64,000 nucleotides of DNA, from assembly GCF_003349955.1 (NCBI RefSeq), contig NZ_QLKQ01000012.1:44153-108152 (forward strand), given 5' to 3'. The stretch is from Azospirillum brasilense (lineage in GTDB: Bacteria; Pseudomonadota; Alphaproteobacteria; Azospirillales; Azospirillaceae). Below the pieces are notes generated by a model. That model was not told where the DNA came from and ran no database searches. It worked only from the letters and a program-made list of their open reading frames with translations. Both the position numbers and the translations under genes were made by a program. Of the stretch, positions 8,096 to 17,263 are shown in pieces (position 1 is the first letter of the stretch; each line of letters opens with the position of its first letter).

Positions 8096-9181
8096 ATGGA
8101 CATGACCAGCCACGAAGACGTCTTCGACGCGCCGGAGACGCGGCAGCCGACCATCCTGGCGGTGTACAATCAGAAGGGCGGCGTCGGCAAGACGACCACC
8201 TCCGTGAACCTCGCCCTGGCGCTCGCCGCGCTGGGCAAGAGCGTCGTCCTGATCGACTTCGACCCGCAGAGCAGCGCCACCAGCAACTTCCTGCTGCGGG
8301 AGAAGGCGCGCGTCGGCATCAACGACCTGCTGAGCCAGGACACCTTCGTAGAGGACGCCATCACCCCGACCAGCTTCGACGGGCTGTCGATGATCGTCGG
8401 GGCGCGCAAGCTCTATTCGCTGGAACACGCGCTGGACGCCCGCGGCGGCTCGCAGCGCGGCCTGCGCAAGGCGCTGCACTTCTCGCGCAACCCGCCGGAT
8501 TACGTGGTGATCGACTGCCCGCCGGCGCTCGGCCATCTGGCGGCGGGTGCGCTGGCGGCGTCGGACCGGCTGGTGCTTCCGGTCTTTCCGGGGCGCTACG
8601 CGCTGGACGGGCTGAAGCGCACCCTGTCGGTGGTCGAGCACATCCAGAAGGGCATGAACCCCAACCTGTCGGTGGCCGGCATCCTGATGCTGTCGATCAC
8701 CAACGACGAGGTCGGGCGCGAATCGCTGACCCTGCTGCGCTCCGAGTTCCCGGAGCTGATGTTCCGCACGGCGATCCCCTACGACGTGGACGTGGTGAAG
8801 GCGACCTACCGCCGGATGCCCGCCGCGATCTTCAGCCCGGAGGGGCGGACGACCACGCGCTTCCTGGCGCTGGGCTGGGAGATCGTCCACGGCCGCGGCT
8901 CCTCCCCGACCGACGAGCAGCTGAAGCCGGCGCAGGACCGCATCCGTGCGTGGCACGCCGACACCGATTCCTCCTACACCGCCCGCCGCGCGGCGGCACC
9001 CGACGAGGGCGACGAGTCCACGGGTGGCGGCAACGGACGCAGCGCTGGGGCCGAGGCGCCGAAGGGCGGCGGCGGCCGGGCGCTGGTCGCGGCGGCGGTC
9101 GGGCTGATCGTCGGCTTCGCCCTGGGCGCGCTGTTCGGCCAACCGCTCCTGGGCGGCGTGCTGGCCGGCCTGGGGGGCTGA
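8096..9181 (+). CDS. ParA/MinD-like ATPase with hydrophobic C-terminal tail
   Basis: This is a 361-residue deviant-Walker ATPase: QKGGVGKTTTSVN with the signature Lys27 and GKTT at 31-34, IDFDPQSS near 53-60 and VIDCPPALG. These proteins oscillate or form gradients to position chromosomes, plasmids or cellular machines. No parB follows, so it is an orphan. Unusually, after a Gly/Ser-rich linker (about 310-326) it ends in a 33-residue Ala/Gly/Leu-rich hydrophobic stretch that could be a membrane hairpin or amphipathic anchor. It lies downstream of the glycosyltransferases after a 125-base gap. Role in placing a surface structure or glycosylation machine is inference. Confidence 0.82.
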   Translation: MDMTSHEDVFDAPETRQPTILAVYNQKGGVGKTTTSVNLALALAALGKSVVLIDFDPQSSATSNFLLREKARVGINDLLSQDTFVEDAITPTSFDGLSMIVGARKLYSLEHALDARGGSQRGLRKALHFSRNPPDYVVIDCPPALGHLAAGALAASDRLVLPVFPGRYALDGLKRTLSVVEHIQKGMNPNLSVAGILMLSITNDEVGRESLTLLRSEFPELMFRTAIPYDVDVVKATYRRMPAAIFSPEGRTTTRFLALGWEIVHGRGSSPTDEQLKPAQDRIRAWHADTDSSYTARRAAAPDEGDESTGGGNGRSAGAEAPKGGGGRALVAAAVGLIVGFALGALFGQPLLGGVLAGLGG

Positions 9182-9221
9182 CCAAGTTCATCGTCTGTGC
9201 GCGACGCCCAGGACAAGCAAG

Positions 9222-9361
9222 CAAGATTCGACACGGATTTCACGGATTCAGACACGGATTACGCGGATTTTTTTCAATCCGAGGCCACGCTCCGCAAATT
9301 GCACCGAGCCGAAGGACTCCGTGAAATCCGGTTCAATCCGTGAAATCCGTGTCGAATCTTG
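9222..9361. repeat. 27-bp perfect inverted repeat with ACGGATT-type units
   Basis: Bases 9222-9248 and 9335-9361 are exact reverse complements, made of CACGGATTTCACGGATT-like units. Between them lie further diverged units (GACACGGATTACGCGGATTT at 9251-9270; CCGTGAAATCCGG at 9319-9331). The block separates the convergent ParA-like and Lrp genes. It could be a folded transcript-ending or stabilising structure, or a small repetitive element. No terminal target duplication was recognised. Confidence 0.75.
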
Positions 9362-9391
9362 TCTGCCAACGGAGCGACGCGGCTCCAACGC

Positions 9392-9820
9392 CTACAGCAC
9401 CGCCTTGCGGGCGGAGAGCAAAATGCTGGTCTCGGTGGAGGCGATGCCGGCGACTTGCCGGACGCGGCGCAGCGTGTCGTCGAAGGCCTCCAGCGACTCC
9501 GTTTCGATTTCAGCGACGACGTCCCAGCGCCCGTTGGTGGTGTAGACCGTCCGCACCTCCGGAAAGCCGTGCAGGCGGGCGATGACCGTCTCGGCGGCGC
9601 GTCCCTCGACCTCGATCATCGTGATGGCCCGGACCATGGCGGGCCGCAGATCCTTGCGCAGCAGCACCGTGAAGCCGGCGATGACCCCGCTTTCGACCAG
9701 ACGGTCGATGCGGGCGCGCACGGTCGCGCGCGACACCTTCAGCGCGGCGGCGAGGCCGGCGACGGGCTGGCGCGCGTCGGCGCGCAGCAGGGCCAGCAGG
9801 CGGTGGTCCAGGTCATCCAT
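9392..9820 (-). CDS. Lrp/AsnC-family transcriptional regulator
   Basis: The 142-residue protein has an N-terminal AsnC-type helix-turn-helix (MDDLDHRLLALLRADAR..., about 1-60) and a C-terminal RAM effector domain (VYTTNGRWDVVAEIE...). It is transcribed away from arginase, so it most likely senses arginine or ornithine and controls the arginase-ornithine aminotransferase operon and itself. An upstream in-frame Met exists, but the domain begins at the ATG at 9820. The amino-acid ligand is inferred from context. Confidence 0.88.
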   Translation of the reverse strand: MDDLDHRLLALLRADARQPVAGLAAALKVSRATVRARIDRLVESGVIAGFTVLLRKDLRPAMVRAITMIEVEGRAAETVIARLHGFPEVRTVYTTNGRWDVVAEIETESLEAFDDTLRRVRQVAGIASTETSILLSARKAVL

Positions 9821-9876
9821 GCCAAAATGATAAGCCGGGCTTGGCAAACTGTCAAAAACGCCGCCGTTTGTTGGCA
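9820..9876. promoter_or_regulatory. candidate Lrp-type operator region between regulator and arginase
   Basis: TGCCAA (9820-9825) and TTGGCA (9841-9846, again at 9871-9876) form a spaced dyad plus a repeat, with AAAATGATAA in between. The layout suits multi-site binding by an Lrp octamer, but the elements are short and the call is tentative. Confidence 0.35.
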
Positions 9877-9948
9877 CTTTTCCGTCTTTCTGCCGCCGGT
9901 GCCGCCCCCGATAGTCATGGGAGGCACGATCGCACAGAGAGGGGCGGC

Positions 9949-10914
9949 ATGGCGTCGGCGGATCGGGACGATCAGCGCTTCGTGGAGATCATCGGCGTTC
10001 CCATCGAGGCGGGGGCCGGCCATCCCGGCGCCCTGATGGGGCCGGCGGCGCTGCGCACGGCGGGGCTGGTCCGCGCCCTGCGCGAGCTGGGGCACGAGGT
10101 CCGCGACCTTGGGGACCTGACGCCCGGCCCCTGGGGCGAGGACGACGCCGCCACGGCCCGTCTGGCGGAGATCACCGCCTGGTCGCGGGCGCTGGCCGAC
10201 CGCTCCTACGCCATGATGCAGGCGGGCGGGGTGCCGGTCTTCCTGGGCGGCGACCACAGCCTGTCCATGGGCTCGGTCACCGGGGTGGCCCGCCACTGCC
10301 GGGAGACGGGCACGCCGCTGTTCGTGCTGTGGCTGGACGCCCACGGCGACTTCAACACCCCCCACACCTCGCCGTCCGGCAACAGGCACGGGATGCCGGT
10401 GGCCCTGCTGTGCGGGGAGGACGGCTTCGACGACGTCTTCCCGCCGGAGCAGCGCGCCACCGTGAACCCGGCGCACGTCCATCTGTTCGGCATCCGCTCC
10501 CTCGACCCCGGCGAGCGGCGCCTGCTGCGCGCCCGCGGGGTGGATGTGGTGGACATGCGGCTGATCGACGAGCACGGGGTCGGTGTCCACATGCGCCGCA
10601 TCATCGAGCGGGTGCGGCAGGCCGGCGGCCATCTGCATGTCAGCCTGGACGTGGACTTCCTCGACCCCGCCATTGCGCCGGCGGTGGGAACGGCGGTGCT
10701 GGGCGGGGCGACTTACCGCGAGGCGCACCTGATCATGGAGATGCTGCACGACGCGGGCGTCGTCGGCTCGCTGGACGTGGTGGAGCTGAACCCCTTTCTC
10801 GACGAGCGGGGCAAGAGCGCGCTGCTGCTGGTCGATCTGGTGGCCAGCCTGTTCGGGCGTCGCATCATCGACCCCGCCGTCACCCAGTCGCAGATCGGCG
10901 GCCAAGCCGTCTGA
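9949..10914 (+). CDS. rocF: arginase
   Basis: Arginase splits L-arginine to ornithine and urea. The 321-residue sequence has all ureohydrolase metal motifs: GGDHS (His103), WLDAHGDFN (Asp130, His132, Asp134) and SLDVDFLDP (Asp234, Asp236). The start at 9949 follows AGAGAGGGG; a longer frame upstream has no family similarity. It is followed 28 bases later by ornithine aminotransferase, giving the arginase route from arginine to glutamate semialdehyde, and it is divergent from an Lrp-type regulator. Confidence 0.95.
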   Translation: MASADRDDQRFVEIIGVPIEAGAGHPGALMGPAALRTAGLVRALRELGHEVRDLGDLTPGPWGEDDAATARLAEITAWSRALADRSYAMMQAGGVPVFLGGDHSLSMGSVTGVARHCRETGTPLFVLWLDAHGDFNTPHTSPSGNRHGMPVALLCGEDGFDDVFPPEQRATVNPAHVHLFGIRSLDPGERRLLRARGVDVVDMRLIDEHGVGVHMRRIIERVRQAGGHLHVSLDVDFLDPAIAPAVGTAVLGGATYREAHLIMEMLHDAGVVGSLDVVELNPFLDERGKSALLLVDLVASLFGRRIIDPAVTQSQIGGQAV

Positions 10915-10942
10915 ACAAGAAACCCAGACCGGAGAGAACGCC

Positions 10943-12160
<1,218 letters not shown>

Positions 12161-12196
12161 AAGGCCAGGGCATGGCATTCAGCCCTTTATTTTTAA

Positions 12197-12315
12197 CCCT
12201 CTCCCCTCTGGGGAGAGGGTGGCCCGGAGGGCCGGTGAGGGGGTTGCGCATTTGCCGGACGGTCCGCCACGCGCACCCCCCTCACCCTAAACCCTCTCCC
12301 CAGGGGGGAGAGGGG
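12197..12315. repeat. dispersed palindromic repeat, family 1, copy A
   Basis: A ~119-bp element. It begins CCCTCTCCCCTCTGGGGAGAGG, has GGCCCGGAGGGCC, GGTGAGGGGG and CCCCCTCACCCT inner parts, and ends CTCCCCAGGGGGGAGAGGGG. Further copies are at 22644, 29920, 31286, 46307 and 60931. The inner GGTGAGGGG and CCCCTCACC halves let the whole element fold. Confidence 0.9.
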
Positions 12316-12411
12316 ATTTTAACGAACAGCCCAGCGCAAAAGGCGCTTGCGGCCCGCCCCGGCCTTCGCCACGGTGGGGCGGGCTTTCCATCCATCCAAC
12401 AGCGATCCGCC

Positions 12412-13527
12412 ATGCACAGCGCCATCATCGACCTCCCGTCCGCCACCCCCGGCACCCGGCGGACCCTGACCGTCCAGCGCTTCGGCACGGCGGGCGCGCG
12501 GCCCTGCGCCTACATCCAGGCGTCGCTGCACGCCGACGAGATCCCGGCGATGCTGGTGGCCGACAAGCTGCGCCGCATCCTGACCGCTCTGGAGGCCGAG
12601 GGGCGGATCGCCGGCGAGGTGATCCTCGTCCCGGTCGCCAACCCGGTGGGGCTGGGCCAGTCGCTGATGGACCATCACCTCGGCCGCTTCGACCAGGACG
12701 ACGGCAAGAACTTCAACCGCGACTACCCCCACCTGACCGAGGCGGTGGCCGAGCGCGTGGCCGATCGGCTGACCGACGACGGCGAGGCCAACAAGGCCGC
12801 CATCCGCGCCGCCCTGGCCGACGCGCTGGCCGAACGCACCCCGCGCACCGAGACGGAGCACATGAAGCACCGTCTTCTGGAGCTGGCGCTCCAGGCCGAT
12901 TGGGTGCTGGACCTGCATTGCGACCTGGAAGCGGTGATGCACCTCTACACCCTGACGCCGTCGGCGGAGGCCTTCGCCCCGTTGCAGCGTCTGCTGGGCG
13001 CGCAGGCGGTCTTCCTGGCCGAGGAATCCGGCGGCGACCCCTTCGACGAGGCGGTCAGCCGCCCCTGGAACGAGCTTGCCAAGCGCTGGCCCGACCGCCC
13101 GATCCCCTTCGGCTGCCATTCCGTGACCGTGGAGCTGCGCGGGCAGGCCGACGTGGAGCACGCCCAGGGCGAAGCGGACGCCCGGGCCATCGCCGGCTTC
13201 CTCACCCATGCCGGCGTCCTGTCCGGCGCGCCGCCGGCCCTGCCGGAGCCGCTGTGCGCCCCGACCCCGCTGGAATCCTCCGAACCGCTGACCGCCCCGG
13301 TGGGCGGCGTGGTGGTCTTCCACCACAAGGCAGGCGACCGCGTGGCGGCCGGCGCCGTGGTCGCCGACATCCTCGACCCGCTGACCGGCGACGTGACCCC
13401 GGTGCGCAGCGAATCGGCGGGCGTGCTCTACGCCCACAGCGCGACCCGCTTCACCCTGGCGGGCAAGCGGATCGCCAAGGTGGCGGGGACGACGCTACGG
13501 AGGACTGGGCCGTTGTTGAGTGCGTGA
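12412..13527 (+). CDS. AstE/aspartoacylase-like zinc deacylase (M14 family)
   Basis: This 371-residue protein belongs to the succinylglutamate desuccinylase/aspartoacylase family. It has a zinc-binding SLHADEIP (His40, Glu43), the substrate-site NFNRDYP and DLHCD with the third ligand His169. A C-terminal biotinyl-lipoyl-like beta domain (VGGVVVFHHKAGDRVAAG) is typical of the longer members. It should remove an N-acyl group from an amino acid or similar amide. The rest of the AST pathway is absent and it sits after rocF-rocD beyond a repeat, so a role in arginine-linked or other amide catabolism is inferred. No strong ribosome site precedes the ATG. Confidence 0.82.
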   Translation: MHSAIIDLPSATPGTRRTLTVQRFGTAGARPCAYIQASLHADEIPAMLVADKLRRILTALEAEGRIAGEVILVPVANPVGLGQSLMDHHLGRFDQDDGKNFNRDYPHLTEAVAERVADRLTDDGEANKAAIRAALADALAERTPRTETEHMKHRLLELALQADWVLDLHCDLEAVMHLYTLTPSAEAFAPLQRLLGAQAVFLAEESGGDPFDEAVSRPWNELAKRWPDRPIPFGCHSVTVELRGQADVEHAQGEADARAIAGFLTHAGVLSGAPPALPEPLCAPTPLESSEPLTAPVGGVVVFHHKAGDRVAAGAVVADILDPLTGDVTPVRSESAGVLYAHSATRFTLAGKRIAKVAGTTLRRTGPLLSA

Positions 13528-13672
13528 CCTTTCATTAGGGATCAGGTGGATTTTTATTCAAGTTATGGTTGCATTGTTTTTATTTTTGGGCCAATAATTG
13601 AAACTAAGAATGCCGATTGCGACGGGTTATTGATCGTTTTTATGACTTTTCTCCCAGATTCTATAATTGATA

Positions 13673-14716
13673 TTATGCGGTGTTTTGGATTGGAATAATG
13701 CGTCCTCTTTTTGGAGCGTTACTGTTTAATTTCATTCCAATTTCCTTTGCGTTGGCTATATTTACTTCTGCTAATGGCGTGCCATTTATTTGAATAGACT
13801 CAATGGTCATGCGGTGATAAGAGCTGTCCGTGGATACGGCGATGAGGCTGCCAGTTTTTAGAACGACTCCTTCAACGATTGCTATTACAATATTTGAGGA
13901 TAGATTTTCCGTTATTGTTCCGACGCACGATACTCTGCCATCTTCAAGCATAACCTTTAATGCCTCATGGTTCACCAATTGTGATAAGGTGTCGCATAAG
14001 CACATAACAAATTGAATTATGTCGATGAGCTTTTGAGTCCCAAGTATTTCATCTACAGCAACAGTGCCATGAGCAGCAGCGTTCCTGTACTCAACGAGCT
14101 CTTTTAGCTTAGTTGATGTTTGCTCCTGAATTTTTCTTGTGCTCTGGAAGTGTAATTGGAGAGATTTGCTTTGCTGGACCCAAATGCCAATTCCATCAAT
14201 TCCGCACCTTGCGAAAATTTGACCAAGATCATCCCAGCGTAGGTTATTTTGATGGTGTGTTAAGCATTCGCTTTGAAGCTTATATCTTGAGCTTCCACTT
14301 AATGCTTGATGATATTGCGCAACAAGATTCTCTCTGGATAAGTGCTCATAGCGATTTTTATGAAGCATACTAAGAATGTAAGGAAACCCTTCTGTGTAGC
14401 CATCTTTTAGCCCCTTAGGTAAATCTGGAAACTTGACGTCAGCTGATCTGAATTCAATCCACTCCGAGAGTATGCTTTCTGCAAACTGCTCATATAGGGC
14501 ATAGATGCGTCCCACGGCGGAGCAATGGTCCAAAATTCTCCATTGCGGAATTGTAGGTGCTGTATGCCTCAAAGATGTCAGCTCAAATTCCAACTCTGTT
14601 GGTTCAGAGCATATGGGGAGTCGTCCCAACACAGAACGCATTCCATCGTTCGCCGTGATGTACGATGTTAGAGCAGTGGCGCCTAATTGGAGGCGCTCTA
14701 ATGGCTTCAGGATCAT
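13673..14716 (-). CDS. HEPN-type predicted ribonuclease, partner of DUF262 protein
   Basis: The 347-residue helix-rich protein contains EYRNAAAHG, in which Arg211 and His216 make the Rx4H catalytic motif of HEPN ribonucleases. This resembles the MAE_28990-type HEPN proteins often found beside DUF262 genes. Residues from about 260 to 340 look beta-rich (GTITENLSS..., LKTGSLIAVS, IESIQINGTPLAEV) and resemble the second beta-barrel domain of translation factors such as EF-Tu. It begins three bases after the DUF262 stop, so the two are coupled. AT-rich codon use shows recent transfer. Likely an RNA-cutting effector in phage defence or a toxin; activity is inferred. Confidence 0.7.
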   Translation of the reverse strand: MILKPLERLQLGATALTSYITANDGMRSVLGRLPICSEPTELEFELTSLRHTAPTIPQWRILDHCSAVGRIYALYEQFAESILSEWIEFRSADVKFPDLPKGLKDGYTEGFPYILSMLHKNRYEHLSRENLVAQYHQALSGSSRYKLQSECLTHHQNNLRWDDLGQIFARCGIDGIGIWVQQSKSLQLHFQSTRKIQEQTSTKLKELVEYRNAAAHGTVAVDEILGTQKLIDIIQFVMCLCDTLSQLVNHEALKVMLEDGRVSCVGTITENLSSNIVIAIVEGVVLKTGSLIAVSTDSSYHRMTIESIQINGTPLAEVNIANAKEIGMKLNSNAPKRGRIIPIQNTA

Positions 14717-14719
14717 TGT

Positions 14720-15907
14720 TTAGTCCAATACAGAAGCAATCATGTTGCTAAATAAATTGATTCTATTCTGTACATCTCCCTTAGTATTTGCGCGACCGGT
14801 GAACGTTCCTTCTTCATGAATTCGAAATAGGTCTTTTGTTTTCTCAATAATTACTCGCTTTTTCTGTTTGATTCTTTCCGCATCGCTAATGTGGTGAGAC
14901 GTGCCTATCATGACAGCATCGAAAAATGCTTTCTGAGGAAGTTTCGCCCAGCTATTTTTCACGGTATCGTAAGGGCGAAAAACGTTTTCGCCAAATACCT
15001 CATGCACAACATCTATCGTTTTGAGGAATAAGTTTTCTAAAGCCATGATATCATCGTGGCTGAATTCAGCCGCTTTCATCATATAAAGATCTAAAAAGCC
15101 CTGCATGCCACGCCGATAATGTTCCGCGTTGCGTAAAGCAAAAAAACGAAGGACTAGCTCAGCATCTTCCATTTTCTGAAAAAAATTACTGCTCAACAAA
15201 GCTCTGTCACCCGAACGCAGTTCGTCTGGGTGGTGCTCAGGCAAGCCCCAGGCTCCCCTAATTATGGGGTGTCGAGAAAGCTTTAGTAGGAGTTCATTGA
15301 GCTCGCCTTGGTAGAGAGCATTGCGAATTTCTTGCCTCTCTAGCTCGACCCCGCCTGTGTTGAGACGTTCGAAAACAATCTGTCGTAAGAGAAAAGCTTC
15401 TTCGTCTTGTGGGGCTGATTCTTTAAGCATAACTATAGATGATATGGAACGCCTATCGATTCCTGACTTAACTAGAGACGGCAGATTGTGGTAATACCGG
15501 CCATTTAATTCCGGCCAATGCTGAAGCCCTTTAAGGGCAAACTTATTTTCATAAAAATCACGAACGGCAGTTATCCTTTGTTGTCCGTCCATTACCTCAT
15601 ATGAGTTAAAATTTTTCTCATATAGAAATATAGGAGGAACTGGAACGTTGATAATAAAAGATTCAATAAGGCGACTTTGCCTTTCGGCATCCCATCTGGG
15701 GCGTCTTTGATAAAATGGACGGAGGTCCATATAGTCTGATTTTTTTAACTGATCTACAAAGCCGGGCAGCTTTTCACGGTTGTTTTCGACAACTATTCGC
15801 CCCTCACCACGTTGGTAGCGCTCGTTGATATCGGCATCCGTTTGAGCCTCCTGTGCAATACGTGTCTCGGCTAGCCACATCCGCTTCTCAGCCGCAATCA
15901 ACGTCAT
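14720..15907 (-). CDS. DUF262-domain (ParB-like fold) protein
   Basis: The 395-residue protein has the DUF262 hallmarks: YQRRPRWDAERQSRLIESF near 66-84, the partner-strand VPVPPIFLYE, and the DGQQR motif at 107-111 followed by ITAVRDFYE. DUF262 occurs in GmrSD, SspE and BrxU-type modification-dependent restriction systems, where this motif is linked to NTP hydrolysis and sensing of modified DNA. The C-terminal 200 residues are helical and unassigned. ATG at 15907 is chosen, preceded by AGAAGTGGG; a TTG at 15931 is also in frame. It is the first gene of the two-gene cassette and shares its AT-rich composition. Confidence 0.82.
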   Translation of the reverse strand: MTLIAAEKRMWLAETRIAQEAQTDADINERYQRGEGRIVVENNREKLPGFVDQLKKSDYMDLRPFYQRRPRWDAERQSRLIESFIINVPVPPIFLYEKNFNSYEVMDGQQRITAVRDFYENKFALKGLQHWPELNGRYYHNLPSLVKSGIDRRSISSIVMLKESAPQDEEAFLLRQIVFERLNTGGVELERQEIRNALYQGELNELLLKLSRHPIIRGAWGLPEHHPDELRSGDRALLSSNFFQKMEDAELVLRFFALRNAEHYRRGMQGFLDLYMMKAAEFSHDDIMALENLFLKTIDVVHEVFGENVFRPYDTVKNSWAKLPQKAFFDAVMIGTSHHISDAERIKQKKRVIIEKTKDLFRIHEEGTFTGRANTKGDVQNRINLFSNMIASVLD

Positions 15908-16074
15908 CGCAGACCACCCACTTCTAATCAAAGTTCACAATTAAACTACTAACGGTGTATGGCATATTCTAAAGGATATCTCAAGCTTGCTCTATTTCTG
16001 ATAAGGAAGCTACGTATGCATGTAGTTCAGAATTTTATGTATTGAAACGGATGCGCGCCAATATATGTCCACGC

Positions 16075-16104
16075 TTGACAACCATACCAACCGTTCGGTA
16101 TGTT
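16075..16104 (+). promoter_or_regulatory. tetR-operon promoter with embedded operator
   Basis: TTGACA (16075-16080) and TATGTT (16099-16104) are spaced 18 bp. Between and into the -10 lies the dyad CATACC-N8-GGTATG (16083-16102), typical of TetR autoregulation. A transcript starting about seven bases after the -10 would begin almost at the ATG at 16113, so the mRNA is probably leaderless. Confidence 0.75.
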
Positions 16105-16112
16105 TTTGACCC

Positions 16113-16763
16113 ATGCCACGACCCGCCAAACATCACCCTGAACGCGGCGATGCCCGCACCCGGCTTCTCGACGCGGCGCGGGACGTCATCCGGGCCAAGG
16201 GCTTCGCGGCGACCTCCGTCGATGATCTCTGCAAGGCGGCGGGAGTCACCAAGGGCGCGTTCTTCCATCATTTCGCGACCAAGGAAGCGCTCGGCGTCGC
16301 CGCCGCCGCCTATTGGGCGGAAACCACCTCGGCCTTCTTCGCGAACGCGCCGTACCACCGGCTCGACGACCCGCTCGACCGCTTGTTCGGCTATGTCGAC
16401 TTCCGCAAGGCGATCATCGACGGCGACCCTGCCGAGTTCACCTGCCTCGTCGGGACCATGACGCAGGAGGTCTACGGGTCGCACCCGGCAATCCGCGACG
16501 CCTGCGCCGCCAGCATCTTCGGCCACGCGGCGACGCTCGAACCGGACATCGCGGCGGCCATGGCGGCGCGCGGCATCGAAGCCGACTGGACCCCGGCGAG
16601 CCTCGCGCGGCACACCCAGGCCGTCCTCCAGGGCGCCTTCATCCTCGCCAAGGCGACGGGCGGGCGCGAGGACGCGCTGGACAGCGTCGATCACCTGAAA
16701 CGCTACCTCACGCTGCTCTTTTCACAGACCCGTTCGAAAGGGAATCCCCATGACGGAAGGTGA
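16113..16763 (+). CDS. TetR-family transcriptional repressor
   Basis: The 216-residue protein starts with the TetR helix-turn-helix (RLLDAARDVIRAKGFAATSVDDLCKAAGVTKGAFFHHF, about 17-50) and has a divergent C-terminal ligand domain. It probably represses its own operon through the dyad in its promoter. No other in-frame Met allows a different start and there is no ribosome site, in line with a leaderless message. It overlaps the next gene by 14 bases. The inducer is unknown. Confidence 0.9.
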   Translation: MPRPAKHHPERGDARTRLLDAARDVIRAKGFAATSVDDLCKAAGVTKGAFFHHFATKEALGVAAAAYWAETTSAFFANAPYHRLDDPLDRLFGYVDFRKAIIDGDPAEFTCLVGTMTQEVYGSHPAIRDACAASIFGHAATLEPDIAAAMAARGIEADWTPASLARHTQAVLQGAFILAKATGGREDALDSVDHLKRYLTLLFSQTRSKGNPHDGR

Positions 16764-17214
16764 GCGCGACCTCGTTCTGACCCGCAGCCTCGATGCGCCG
16801 CGCGGCGCGCTGTGGCGCTGCTGGACCGAATCCGAACTGCTGAAACAGTGGTTCTGCCCCAAGCCCTGGTTCGTGTCCGAGGCCCGGATGGACCTGCGGC
16901 CGGGCGGCGAGTTCTTCACGCTGATGAACGGTCCGAACGGCGAATCCTTCGGCGAGCCCGGCGTCTTCCTCGACGTGGAGGAGGGGCGGCGTCTGGTCTT
17001 CACCGACGCCTTCCGCCCCGGCTGGCGGCCGTCGGGCCGGGCCTTCATGACCGCCGAGGTGCGGTTCGAGGACGCGGGCGACGGCCGGACCCTCTACACC
17101 GCCCGCGCCATGCACTGGAGCGCCGAGGCGCGCGACGAGCACGAGAAGATGGGTTTCCACGAGGGCTGGGGCAAAGCGACCGACCAGCTCGAAGCCCTCG
17201 CCCAGACGCTTTGA
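16750..17214 (+). CDS. SRPBCC/AHSA1-domain protein
   Basis: This 154-residue protein of the START-like superfamily has the AHSA1 pattern: TRSLDAPRGALWRCWTESELLKQWF at the N-terminus, LRPGGEFF and HEGWGKATDQLEALA at the end. Such proteins bind hydrophobic ligands in a deep cavity and often accompany ArsR or TetR regulators. It overlaps the end of tetR and is probably co-transcribed with the PhnB-like and DUF1428 genes. The exact ligand is not predictable. Confidence 0.88.
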   Translation: MTEGERDLVLTRSLDAPRGALWRCWTESELLKQWFCPKPWFVSEARMDLRPGGEFFTLMNGPNGESFGEPGVFLDVEEGRRLVFTDAFRPGWRPSGRAFMTAEVRFEDAGDGRTLYTARAMHWSAEARDEHEKMGFHEGWGKATDQLEALAQTL

Positions 17215-17263
17215 CCCAAGACGCTCTGATTCAGAAACAAACGAACCGGGAGGAAACGACACC

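Larger units (their letters stand above)
13528..16070. other. AT-rich genomic island carrying the DUF262/HEPN cassette
   Basis: Base composition drops sharply just after the AstE-like gene and recovers at the tetR promoter. Hand counts of 60-base lines give 33% GC at 13561, 43% at 14221 and 43% at 15121, against 73% at 12721. Codon third positions are often A or T, unlike all neighbours. No integrase, tRNA or clear terminal repeats were seen at either edge. Best read as horizontally acquired DNA. Confidence 0.8.

Noticed and set aside
9222..9361. CRISPR-like array
   Set aside because: Units are short, irregular and inverted, with no uniform spacers and no cas genes.
9359..10036. A 225-codon + frame covering the Lrp gene
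   Set aside because: Antisense to a clear AsnC-type regulator and overlapping the arginase start.
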